A program made the translations under genes and the position numbers. A stretch of DNA of 14,872 bases from Acidobacteriota bacterium (GTDB taxonomy: Bacteria > Acidobacteriota > Terriglobia > Terriglobales > Acidobacteriaceae): the NCBI GenBank assembly GCA_021810735.1, contig JAJZIF010000040.1:1-14872 (forward strand), in the 5' to 3' direction. This document shows, piece after piece, positions 7,418 to 14,168 of this stretch; within the stretch, counting starts at the first letter, position 1, and the number at the start of each line of letters is the position of its first letter. The notes beneath the pieces are model-generated. The model was not told the DNA's origin. It ran no database searches and was given only the letters and a program-made list of their open reading frames with translations.

Positions 7418-8245
7418 ATGAGAAACAAACATGCAAGCACGTGGGTTCTCGTGGGAGGTGCATCCGTTTTCATGCTGATGTCTGCGGGATGCGCGACCAA
7501 GAATTATGTTCGCACCCAGACCACCCCTTTGATTCAGCACACCAATGAGTTGGAAGATCAGACCGCTGCCAATCATCGCAATTTGCAGGACGTTGATACG
7601 CGCGCGACCCAGGGAATTCAGCAGGCGCAAACCGCCGCGACAACCGCCGACCAGAAAGCCCTGGCGGCCGGCCAGGCCGCGACGCAGGCACAGCAGTCTG
7701 CGCAGGAAGCAATGAATCATGCCGATACGCTGGGGAGCATTGTCGCCAACCTCGACACATACCATCAGGTGGCGGACACCGATGTGCATTTCGCGTTCGA
7801 CAAAGCCGCGCTGACAAAACAGGACAAGGAGAATCTGGATACTTTTGCCGCTCAACTGGGCAATACGAAATCCTACATTCTGGAAATCACCGGCGGGACA
7901 GACTCGACGGGAGACAAGCAGTACAACTATCAGTTGAGCGAGCGTCGGGCGGAGACAGTCGCTCAATATCTGGCCGAAAAATATAATGTTCCAGCCCATA
8001 AGTTCTATTTGATTGGAATCGGCAAAGATGTCGAAGTAGCCAGCAACAGCAGCGCCAGCGGACGGGCAAAAAATCGCCGCGTGGAGATCCAACTGCTGTC
8101 GAATGTCGCGCCCAACGCCAATACCCAGCAAGGCGCCGCATCGCCGCAACCCGGCGGTTCTCAGGGAACGATGAATTCCAGCCCCGGCATGACCGGGCAG
8201 GCAAATCCTCCTGCGGACAGCCAGGCCAGCGCGCAACCGCAGTAG
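7418..8245 (+). CDS. OmpA-domain (Pal-like) lipoprotein with coiled-coil stalk
   Basis: This 275-residue protein starts with a signal sequence (charged MRNKH, then a hydrophobic run) ending at SAGC, which makes Cys25 the likely lipidated residue; the -3 Ser is less typical than Leu. Residues 30-112 are Ala/Gln/Thr-rich and heptad-like, suggesting an alpha-helical coiled-coil stalk. Residues 123-228 form an OmpA C-terminal domain, which binds peptidoglycan: FAFDKAALT, a TDSTGD loop with the ligand-binding Asp, QLSERRAETVAQYL, and NRRVEI with the conserved Arg. The tail (229-275) is low-complexity Asn/Gln/Pro/Ser. The inferred role is to tether the outer membrane to the cell wall. The ATG has a GAGGAG ribosome-binding site at 7403-7408, 9 nt upstream. 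The gene diverges from uvrC and is single, being followed by a strong terminator. It is not pal of a tol operon: no tol genes flank it. Confidence 0.93.
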   Translation: MRNKHASTWVLVGGASVFMLMSAGCATKNYVRTQTTPLIQHTNELEDQTAANHRNLQDVDTRATQGIQQAQTAATTADQKALAAGQAATQAQQSAQEAMNHADTLGSIVANLDTYHQVADTDVHFAFDKAALTKQDKENLDTFAAQLGNTKSYILEITGGTDSTGDKQYNYQLSERRAETVAQYLAEKYNVPAHKFYLIGIGKDVEVASNSSASGRAKNRRVEIQLLSNVAPNANTQQGAASPQPGGSQGTMNSSPGMTGQANPPADSQASAQPQ

Positions 8246-8287
8246 ACGCGCTCTCCTGTTTTCTTTTTCCCTCCCTCAGCAAACACC

Positions 8288-8322
8288 CTGAGACCCGCTC
8301 CAAAGGCGGGTCTCAGCTTTTT
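8288..8322 (+). terminator. Rho-independent terminator of the OmpA-lipoprotein gene
   Basis: An 11-bp perfect stem, CTGAGACCCGC (8288-8298) with GCGGGTCTCAG (8306-8316), closes a 7-nt loop and is followed by CTTTTT. It lies 43 bp after the stop codon at 8245. On the other strand it lies downstream of the DUF4254 gene but lacks a T-run in that direction. Confidence 0.92.
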
Positions 8323-8365
8323 CTATTGGCATCCTCTTTTCTGGCGACCGCGATCGTGTTTGCTC

Positions 8366-8995
8366 TCAAGTCACCGCTTGATCGTAGAGGACCGGATTCA
8401 GATCGGGATCGTTGTACATTTTGAGCTGACGATACATCTGGAATCGACTCTCTCCGTTGAGAACGCGTTGCCACAGGCGATCGAGGCAGCCTGCCAGGTC
8501 GTTGCGCTGCGCTTCCAGGATGGCGAGTCGTTGCAGATTGCGTTCTCGATGACCCAGGGGAGCGGAGGCTCGTTCAATTTCTTCCAGCGTGTGATACCGC
8601 TTCAAGGTCAGGATGGAGAGCCGGTCCAGCATGAGTCCAGGCGTTTCAGAATGCAGTTCCGCCTGCGGATTCGGCAGGTTCTTCGCTGACAATTCTTCCA
8701 GCAGAAGCGCATCGCAACGTTCCATCCGATCGTTGCGGCGCTGATTGATCGTATCGATGGTGCGCTTGGCCGCGGCAATGGCTGCGTCGGCGGCATGAAC
8801 GTCGCGCGCCTTGTCTTCCTCATGCCACAGTTCAAAGTTGGCTCGATGCAGACCTTCGAGGGCAGCAGCCAATGGCCCTTCCGCCTCCGCTGCATTCGGA
8901 GAACCATGCCAGCGCGCAGTCCAGGCATCGTATAACTCAAGAACATGCGCTCCATAAAGAAGACGTACAAATGCCATAGCCAACATCATAACCAT
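8366..8995 (-). CDS. DUF4254 family protein
   Basis: The 209-residue product has the features I associate with DUF4254: LHRANFELWHEEDKAR near 49-64, an IAAAKRTIDTINQRRND helix, then a SETPGLMLDRLSILTLK segment and a C-terminal stretch of Arg/Leu-rich helices (RNLQRLAILEAQRNDLAGCLDRL). It is predicted soluble, almost entirely alpha-helical and cytoplasmic. The family has no established biochemical function; from memory its members often sit near surface-polysaccharide glycosyltransferase genes, which fits this neighbourhood only loosely. The frame opens MVMMLAMAF, so several ATG codons compete; the first has only a weak TGAG ribosome-binding sequence, and a start at Met3, Met4 or Met7 is possible. 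It lies on the same strand as the TIGR03118 gene upstream, 110 bp away, so shared transcription is uncertain. Confidence 0.72.
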   Translation of the reverse strand: MVMMLAMAFVRLLYGAHVLELYDAWTARWHGSPNAAEAEGPLAAALEGLHRANFELWHEEDKARDVHAADAAIAAAKRTIDTINQRRNDRMERCDALLLEELSAKNLPNPQAELHSETPGLMLDRLSILTLKRYHTLEEIERASAPLGHRERNLQRLAILEAQRNDLAGCLDRLWQRVLNGESRFQMYRQLKMYNDPDLNPVLYDQAVT

Positions 8996-9105
8996 TTAAC
9001 TCAGGATTGGCCGGGCGTTTCTCAATGCAAAAGAAAGGGCACCTTCATCGGTATCATCTGCCCGTGACGATGCCCTGGTGTGTCGAGTCAGTTTCTGTTA
9101 AGTTC

Positions 9106-10311
9106 CTACTTTTCAGCAGTAATGGCGCCCAGCAGTCCATCGGTCGCCTGGTTTGATCCGCCAGTAGTGAAGTAGAGTGTGTCTGAATCGGCGCCGTGTA
9201 CTCCATTGCCAAACATCAGCGTCCACAAAAAACCATTTTCGATAATCTTATGGTTTGAATCGCGCAACAGCCCGGCAAACGTATCGTGCCCGTTAGCGTT
9301 TGCGTCTTGGCCTTCATCGTTGGGCCTAATGCGGAATGCAAGAATGCGGCCATTTCCAAAGTTGCCAACCAAGAGATCATTGCTGAATTTCCCAAACTGG
9401 TTGGGAGCCATGACCATGCCCCAGGGCGCGTCCAGTTGGCCGTCCTTTGCCAAAACCTTCATCAGTTTGCCTTGTGGAGTGAAGACGGCGATCACCCCGA
9501 GCCCCATATGCGTAATGGCCAGACCGCCTGTCGCTGGCATGGCTGCGTAGGCTACGTAAATCATTCCGTTGATATCCGCGATATTGTATGGCCTCCAGAT
9601 CATGCCACGAGACAATTCGGGCAGGTCGTGGTCGGCGTCGAAAGATCTCCACATCATGTCTTCCGCAGGTTTGAAGGAAGTATCGTATACCTCCACCCCA
9701 CCTTGCGGGGTGAAGTTGGCAGCGTATAAATATGTTTTGGAGCCAACCGTCGCCAATGCCAGACCCGTATAGACTGCTCCAGCATCATGGTTGTTGACGG
9801 CTATCACCGCGTTGGCAGCACCGCCGGTGCTGCCAGGATTCCATCCGGAAATGGTGCCGTTCAAATTGGCGAAAATAAAGAAGGAAGGGACCATTCCTCC
9901 CATGGCTTTTGGAATTTCAAAAGCATTGCTGGTAGCGCTGAAGGTGCTGAAAACGATGCCAGTCGGACCGTTCGGCCCACCCATTTGGGTTGGGACAGCG
10001 ACCGTGAAATTTGCGCCTGTTCCCGCTTCTACGTTGCTTATGAAATAGACGTTGGATGTGTTCGTTCCCTGATTGGAAGTCCAAACTGGAGATGTTGGCC
10101 CCGCTACCATCCCCCATGGATTAATCAGCTTGGGATCGGTCACTTTTGCGGCAACATATCCGCTGGAAACAAGGTTGACTTGCATATATTTATTTTCTGC
10201 CTGCTGGGCATTGTGCTGTGCGCTGGCTCGTGGCGATGAAAACAGTGCTGCTGTCACAGCAACTGTCACGGCCATGTAGACAAACTTGCGGCTGGATATT
10301 TTGTGCGTCAT
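9106..10311 (-). CDS. Exported TIGR03118-family protein
   Basis: This 401-residue protein has a clear Sec signal peptide: positively charged N-terminus, hydrophobic core at 10-24, and an ASA-Q cleavage site after Ala31. The mature part opens with YMQVNLVSSGYVAAKVTDPK and LINPWGM, and later has PTGIVFSTF, PWGMVMAPNQFG and LLVGNFGNGRI, with LYFTTGGSNQATDGLLGAIT near the end. This is the repeated-blade pattern of TIGR03118, a family of uncharacterised secreted proteins that resemble NHL-type beta-propellers. Substrate or ligand is unknown. Start choice: the frame is open upstream to 10626, but the ATG at 10309-10311 is followed directly by the signal peptide and is preceded by CAGGAG (10321-10326 on the minus strand) with 9-nt spacing, so the upstream extension is not coding. 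The gene stands alone, diverging from galT. Confidence 0.9.
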   Translation of the reverse strand: MTHKISSRKFVYMAVTVAVTAALFSSPRASAQHNAQQAENKYMQVNLVSSGYVAAKVTDPKLINPWGMVAGPTSPVWTSNQGTNTSNVYFISNVEAGTGANFTVAVPTQMGGPNGPTGIVFSTFSATSNAFEIPKAMGGMVPSFFIFANLNGTISGWNPGSTGGAANAVIAVNNHDAGAVYTGLALATVGSKTYLYAANFTPQGGVEVYDTSFKPAEDMMWRSFDADHDLPELSRGMIWRPYNIADINGMIYVAYAAMPATGGLAITHMGLGVIAVFTPQGKLMKVLAKDGQLDAPWGMVMAPNQFGKFSNDLLVGNFGNGRILAFRIRPNDEGQDANANGHDTFAGLLRDSNHKIIENGFLWTLMFGNGVHGADSDTLYFTTGGSNQATDGLLGAITAEK

Positions 10312-10320
10312 CGGAAGATA

Positions 10321-10326
10321 CTCCTG
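10321..10326 (-). promoter_or_regulatory. Ribosome-binding site deciding the TIGR03118 gene start
   Basis: CAGGAG on the minus strand, 9 nt before the ATG at 10311. It selects this internal ATG over an open-frame extension of 105 codons. Confidence 0.85.
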
Positions 10327-10517
10327 ACTGGGTAGGTTGAGATTGTACAAAATATGGGGGGATTTGTTGCTTGGAATTAGGATGCAGGGTAAAAAATTTA
10401 GGGTTGCCAGAAAACTGCATCGTTTGTCACGAAACAGCTTGTTGTAGTCCAGGCGTCTCTTCGCGAGTGTCCTGTCTTTTAAATTCGTTGAAGAAATGAT
10501 TTTCGGCCTTGTATCAG

Positions 10518-10537
10518 GGCACGACTTCAGTCGTGCC
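10518..10537. repeat. Perfect palindromic hairpin, REP-like
   Basis: GGCACGAC (10518-10525) and GTCGTGCC (10530-10537) form a perfect 8-bp stem around a TTCA loop. I recall this palindrome as a frequent intergenic repeat in acidobacterial genomes, but copy number cannot be tested here. No T-run follows on either side, so it is not a standard terminator. Confidence 0.6.
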
Positions 10538-10557
10538 GTAAATGGCGCAAAACAGAT

Positions 10558-10722
10558 GGGCTTTACAGGCTGCGGGAAAACTCCAAATGTATGGCGAAAG
10601 GACGAAATTTGCGGGATGGAGAACAATTAGTCAAGCCTCACGGATCGTTCCTGGGGCATCCTGGCGCGATCCATTTTTTACCCCTTCCGAGAAATTGAGT
10701 TTTTCCGCAGCCTATTTAGCCC
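10558..10722. repeat. MITE-like element with imperfect terminal inverted repeats
   Basis: The 27-bp arms at 10558-10584 and 10696-10722 are inverted copies with 22 of 27 matching positions; the core AGGCTGCGG(G/A)AAAACTC matches 16 of 17. They enclose 111 bp with no coding potential. Inside is a second inverted repeat, GGATCG (10642-10647) and CGATCC (10667-10672), followed by an A-then-T run. Nested palindromy, small size and absence of a transposase suggest a non-autonomous mobile or REP-type element. I see no clear target-site duplication. Confidence 0.5.
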
Positions 10723-10831
10723 CTGGGTGCTGCTGTTCGTATCACTTCCATGAATCGAATTGTTGAATGAACTTCAGAGACACTACACTAGAAGTTCGTT
10801 TTTGAAGCCATCCTGGTGGTCTTCGATTAGC

Positions 10832-11917
10832 ATGGAAGTTGGCCTTTCGGCCCTGAATCTCCCTATGCCGCCCTCCACCTGGCTTCAAGTTCCGCATCGC
10901 CGCTTCAATCCGCTGAACCGTCAGTGGGTGCTGGTGTCGCCGCACCGCACGCAGCGGCCTTGGCAGGGCGAAGTCGCCAAAACGGACGCTCCCTCGGCGA
11001 TTCACTACGATCCAAATTGCTATTTGTGCCCAGGCAACACGCGAGCCGGCGGGCATCAAAATCCGCAGTACGACGGCGTATTCATCTTCAACAACGATTA
11101 TGCGGCGCTGCTGCCGGACACGCCTTCGCTGCAGGATGCCCCGCACGACGACCTATTGCGGGTCGAGAGCGAGCGCGGAGTTTGCCGGGTGATCTGCTTC
11201 CATCCCGATCATGATTTGACGCTGGCCCGCATGCTGCCGCAGGACATTGAACGCGTGGTGGACGCATGGACGGCGCAGTCCAGGGAGTTAGGCGAGCAGC
11301 AGGAAATCCGCTATGTTCAGATCTTCGAAAACCGCGGCGCGATGATGGGGGCCAGCAATCCGCATCCACATTGCCAGGTGTGGGCCACTGAACATATTCC
11401 CGACGGCCCGCGGATCGAGCGGATCGCCCAGCAGGAATATCGCGACGCGCATGGAACCTGCCTGTTGTGCGACTATCTCCAGCGGGAAGTGCAACTCGCG
11501 CAACGCATCGTTTGCCAGAACGACGAATTCGTCGCGCTGGTGCCGTTCTGGGCCGTCTGGCCGTTTGAAACGCTGGTATTGAGCCGCCGTCATGTCGGTT
11601 CGCTTCCGGAGATGGACCGATCGCAACACGCCGCGCTCGCGGACATTCTGAAGCGGCTGACAACGCGCTACGACAATCTGTTTCAGATCGGTTTTCCCTA
11701 CACCATGGGCCTCCACCCAAGTCCCACCGATTTCCAGCCTCACCCGGAGTGGCATTTCCACGCGCACTTCTATCCACCTCTGCTGCGGTCGGCAACTGTG
11801 CGCAAATTTATGGTCGGTTTTGAAATGCTCGGCATGCCGCAGCGGGACATTACGCCGGAAAGCGCCGCGGAGAGATTGCGCGTGCTGAGCGACCTCCATT
11901 ACACATTGCAGCGGTAG
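10832..11917 (+). CDS. galT: Galactose-1-phosphate uridylyltransferase
   Basis: GalT swaps UMP between UDP-glucose and galactose 1-phosphate in the Leloir pathway, in the cytoplasm. Numbered from the ATG at 10832 (361 residues), CYLC (Cys63, Cys66) is the first pair of metal ligands. FHPDHDLT (124-127) supplies another conserved His pair. The active-site NPHPHCQVW carries His178 and the nucleophile His180, and the [20 protein letters not shown] block at 310-329 matches E. coli GalT closely. Length is close to the usual 350. The HPHCQ form resembles the human enzyme rather than the HPHGQ of E. coli. Start is uncertain: the frame opens at a TTG at 10760; the ATG codons at 10832 and 10865 both lack a strong ribosome-binding site, and homology begins near VPHRRFNPL, so either fits. 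The DUF488 gene follows after 41 bp. No galK, galE or galM is in the window. Confidence 0.96.
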   Translation: MEVGLSALNLPMPPSTWLQVPHRRFNPLNRQWVLVSPHRTQRPWQGEVAKTDAPSAIHYDPNCYLCPGNTRAGGHQNPQYDGVFIFNNDYAALLPDTPSLQDAPHDDLLRVESERGVCRVICFHPDHDLTLARMLPQDIERVVDAWTAQSRELGEQQEIRYVQIFENRGAMMGASNPHPHCQVWATEHIPDGPRIERIAQQEYRDAHGTCLLCDYLQREVQLAQRIVCQNDEFVALVPFWAVWPFETLVLSRRHVGSLPEMDRSQHAALADILKRLTTRYDNLFQIGFPYTMGLHPSPTDFQPHPEWHFHAHFYPPLLRSATVRKFMVGFEMLGMPQRDITPESAAERLRVLSDLHYTLQR

Positions 11918-11958
11918 ACGAGTCGCGCGAAATACATTCTGCCTGCAGGTCTATCACG

Positions 11959-12504
11959 ATGCTGACCATTGGCCATTCCACGCTGCCGATTGACGTTTTC
12001 CTGCAAGCCTTGCGCGACAACCATGTTGCCTTGCTGGCGGACGTGCGAACCATTCCTCGCTCGCGGCACAATCCGCAATTCGGCATCGAGGAGTTGCCGG
12101 CTTCTCTGCGCTCAGCCGGCATCGAGTACCGCTGGATACAGACCCTGGGCGGCCTGCGCCACGCGCAGAAGGACTCCATCAATTCGGGATGGCGCAACCT
12201 CAGTTTTCGCGGATACGCCGACTACATGCAGACCGAGGCGTTCGCGGAGGCGCTCAGGGAACTCATGTCTCTGGACGCGCCGACGACGGCAATCATGTGT
12301 TCGGAGGCGGTGCCATGGCGCTGCCATCGGTCGCTGATTGGGGATGCCCTGCTTCTCCACGAACATTCCGTGGAAGACATTTTCGTCACGTCAGCAGGGA
12401 AGTCGCATCGCAAACCGCACACGCTCACGCCATTTGCCCGCGTCGAAGGCTCGCGGATCTGGTATCCGGAGACGCAGGAGATTCGTCCGCAAGGGACAGA
12501 ATAA
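11959..12504 (+). CDS. DUF488 domain protein
   Basis: The 181-residue product matches DUF488 from end to end: it begins MLTIGHSTLPIDVFLQAL, then ADVRTIPRSRHNPQF (28-42), a LGGLRHAQK segment, GYADYM, and MCSEAVPWRCHRSLIGDALL with two conserved cysteines. The domain is common in bacteria and is small, soluble and cytoplasmic; its biochemical role is not established. The Cys-Ser-Glu and Cys-His-Arg pattern is family-wide and could be catalytic or redox-active, but that is inference. The ATG has only a weak AGGT ribosome-binding sequence. It lies 41 bp after galT on the same strand, so co-transcription is likely, though I know of no functional link. It converges with the next gene, whose stop is only 23 bp away; no T-tailed terminator is visible between them. 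Confidence 0.9.
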   Translation: MLTIGHSTLPIDVFLQALRDNHVALLADVRTIPRSRHNPQFGIEELPASLRSAGIEYRWIQTLGGLRHAQKDSINSGWRNLSFRGYADYMQTEAFAEALRELMSLDAPTTAIMCSEAVPWRCHRSLIGDALLLHEHSVEDIFVTSAGKSHRKPHTLTPFARVEGSRIWYPETQEIRPQGTE

Positions 12505-12527
12505 GCGAGAGCGATGTGCGCGGCGTG

Positions 12528-14165
12528 CTAACGCATATCGACGGCATGCACGTAATGCAGCCAGCAGGGCGGGAACCAGCCTGGCTGCTCTGGCCGGTTT
12601 TCATGGGCGGCGATTTCGCATTCCATATGCACAGGATTCGGAATGGGAGACGCAAACATGTAGTCGAGCCATTCGGGGTCTGCTTCCTCGCCGTTTCCGT
12701 GCCGCGACTGCCGGACACCGGTCATCCAGCGGTCGATCAGAATGTCCTCTAGTTTCCGCTCCATCTCCTGCTGGGCGGACAGCACCTTCGTCATGGCCGA
12801 TGCGGGCGTCATCTCGCCGGTCAAAAACTGGAAAGAGAGCAGAGAAGGCAGTGCAAACGTCCGCTGCAATAAAAGGTCACGCGCAGCGTCGATCAGGCCG
12901 CGGTCCACCTTCGCGCTCTCGACGGTGTCCGTGGGAATCGGCCGCTCGATTTCAGGGGCCGGCAGCGCGTCCTGCAACAACTCCGGATACCGCAGCGGCT
13001 GGATGTCGACAAGAATCCGCTCCAGGGCAGCGGCAAAAATTGGATGATGCGGCAGGTCCTGCTTGGCCCTTGCTGCGCCGCTCAGCGCCAGATTCATCTG
13101 TTGCGCCGGCTCGGGCTGCTGCGGCTTGAACAACAGATAGCAAGCCGCCGCGGACACGGTCATCAGCAGGACGCTCAAGCCGGAGTAGGCGGGCTTTGGT
13201 TTCCCGTCCAACGTTGCGGCGACAGGGGCCAGCAGGCCCAGCCGTTTCGGCTTAGCCGTCTCCCGCTTCAAATATTTCAGGCAGTCCAGCCAACTCTCCA
13301 CGTCCGGGCTATGGGAAGCGAGCGCATCCAACAACTCAGGAACATAATCGCGCACATAGCGTCCCACCAGTTCCAGGCCTTCCGGGGAGAATGGATCGAG
13401 GTCGGCCTGCTTGTCGAAGTCGGGAATCTTTTCCCGCACAAGGTTGGCAAGCGTGGGTCCGCTTAACGGTCGTCCAGTGAAGCACTGGGCGATCAACTCG
13501 CGAGCAGCCAGAAACAGCGCGCATTTGCCAGCTTCGGAATGTCCCTTCAGCCTGTAGGCTTCGATTCCGATCGCCCACGCGCTCTTATTCCGCGCAATCT
13601 CCGAGATCATGGGCAACGCAGCCTCGGTATCCGACTTCAACAGCAACACCGTCAGTCGTTCCAGGATGGCTGAAGTATCGTCGGTATCGAGATTGCTGCC
13701 GCGCCAGAAGGGAAGCACATGAAACAGCGTGACGGATTCGTTGCCGCCGAAATCGGCGAAGAGTTTCTGCTGAATCTCCTGCAAGTTCTGGATCTTTTGC
13801 TGTTCCAGCAGCACGACCCAGAAGATGCGATTCAAAAACGGCATCGCCTCCAGCGAAACTTCCAGCTGGCGGCGAGCGGTTCGAATCCAGTCCTGGTCCT
13901 CCGACAGACAGACAATCAAGGTCCGGAATTCCTGCAATCTGTAGTTCTTCGGGACATAACCGCCCCGGATCAATTCGGCAAGCAGTTTGGCCGAACGCAA
14001 TTCTCCGACAGCGATCGGAATGGTTTGTGCCATTTCATCCGTGTCGTTGATGTGCGCGAAATAGAAGGCCCGGCGCTCGTCCGCGCTGATCCAGCGGACG
14101 ACTTGTTCTTTCAGCCGCTCGGCCCCGGAGCCGCAGAGCAATACCAATGTTGGTTGTAAGATCAA
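12528..14165 (-). CDS. Unassigned single-pass membrane protein, TTG start
   Basis: I do not recognise this 545-residue protein with certainty. Residues 1-150 alternate hydrophobic strands and helices (TLVLLCGSGAERLKEQV, RRAFYFAHIND, RTLIVCLSEDQDW, RIFWVVLLEQ), as in a Rossmann-like or tubulin-like alpha/beta fold with a glycine-rich first loop. Residues 160-310 look helical. One membrane segment lies at about 327-346, preceded by a Lys/Arg-rich stretch (297-324), so the N-terminal part should be cytoplasmic and the last 200 residues outside. The tail is rich in Trp, His, Pro and Cys. Start: TTG at 14163-14165, 3 nt after the upstream stop, with GGAG (14174-14177) at 8-nt spacing; the first in-frame ATG, codon 45, would cut into the fold. 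The N-terminal loop faintly resembles bacterial tubulin-like (Tubulin_2) proteins, which is a weak inference. Confidence 0.75.
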   Translation of the reverse strand: MILQPTLVLLCGSGAERLKEQVVRWISADERRAFYFAHINDTDEMAQTIPIAVGELRSAKLLAELIRGGYVPKNYRLQEFRTLIVCLSEDQDWIRTARRQLEVSLEAMPFLNRIFWVVLLEQQKIQNLQEIQQKLFADFGGNESVTLFHVLPFWRGSNLDTDDTSAILERLTVLLLKSDTEAALPMISEIARNKSAWAIGIEAYRLKGHSEAGKCALFLAARELIAQCFTGRPLSGPTLANLVREKIPDFDKQADLDPFSPEGLELVGRYVRDYVPELLDALASHSPDVESWLDCLKYLKRETAKPKRLGLLAPVAATLDGKPKPAYSGLSVLLMTVSAAACYLLFKPQQPEPAQQMNLALSGAARAKQDLPHHPIFAAALERILVDIQPLRYPELLQDALPAPEIERPIPTDTVESAKVDRGLIDAARDLLLQRTFALPSLLSFQFLTGEMTPASAMTKVLSAQQEMERKLEDILIDRWMTGVRQSRHGNGEEADPEWLDYMFASPIPNPVHMECEIAAHENRPEQPGWFPPCWLHYVHAVDMR

Positions 14166-14168
14166 GGT

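Larger units (their letters stand above)
10312..10831. other. 520-bp intergenic region with palindromic repeats
   Basis: This gap separates the divergent TIGR03118 and galT genes and must hold both promoters, though I cannot place either with confidence. It contains a short perfect hairpin (10518-10537), a MITE-like element (10558-10722) and, near galT, a perfect 7-bp inverted repeat, GAACTTC (10769-10775) and GAAGTTC (10791-10797), with a 15-nt spacer. No reading frame in it is convincing. Confidence 0.7.

Noticed and set aside
7349..8236. A 295-codon minus-strand frame opposite the OmpA lipoprotein
   Set aside because: Low-complexity Arg/Gly/Leu-rich translation with no family features, fully covered by a well-supported gene on the other strand.
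9037..9076. GGGCA...TGCCC pairing between the DUF4254 and TIGR03118 genes as a terminator
   Set aside because: Short stem, large loop and no T-run in the direction of transcription.
10312..10626. A 105-codon N-terminal extension of the TIGR03118 gene
   Set aside because: The internal ATG at 10311 is followed at once by a signal peptide and preceded by CAGGAG at 9 nt. The extension has no family similarity or export-compatible sequence.
10760..10831. TTG start for galT
   Set aside because: It would add 24 residues with no resemblance to GalT and lacks a ribosome-binding site.
12512..12540. Hairpin (9-bp stem with one G-U pair, 11-nt loop) between the convergent DUF488 and membrane-protein genes as a terminator
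   Set aside because: There is no T-run on either side, and the stem overlaps the stop and last codons of the minus-strand gene.
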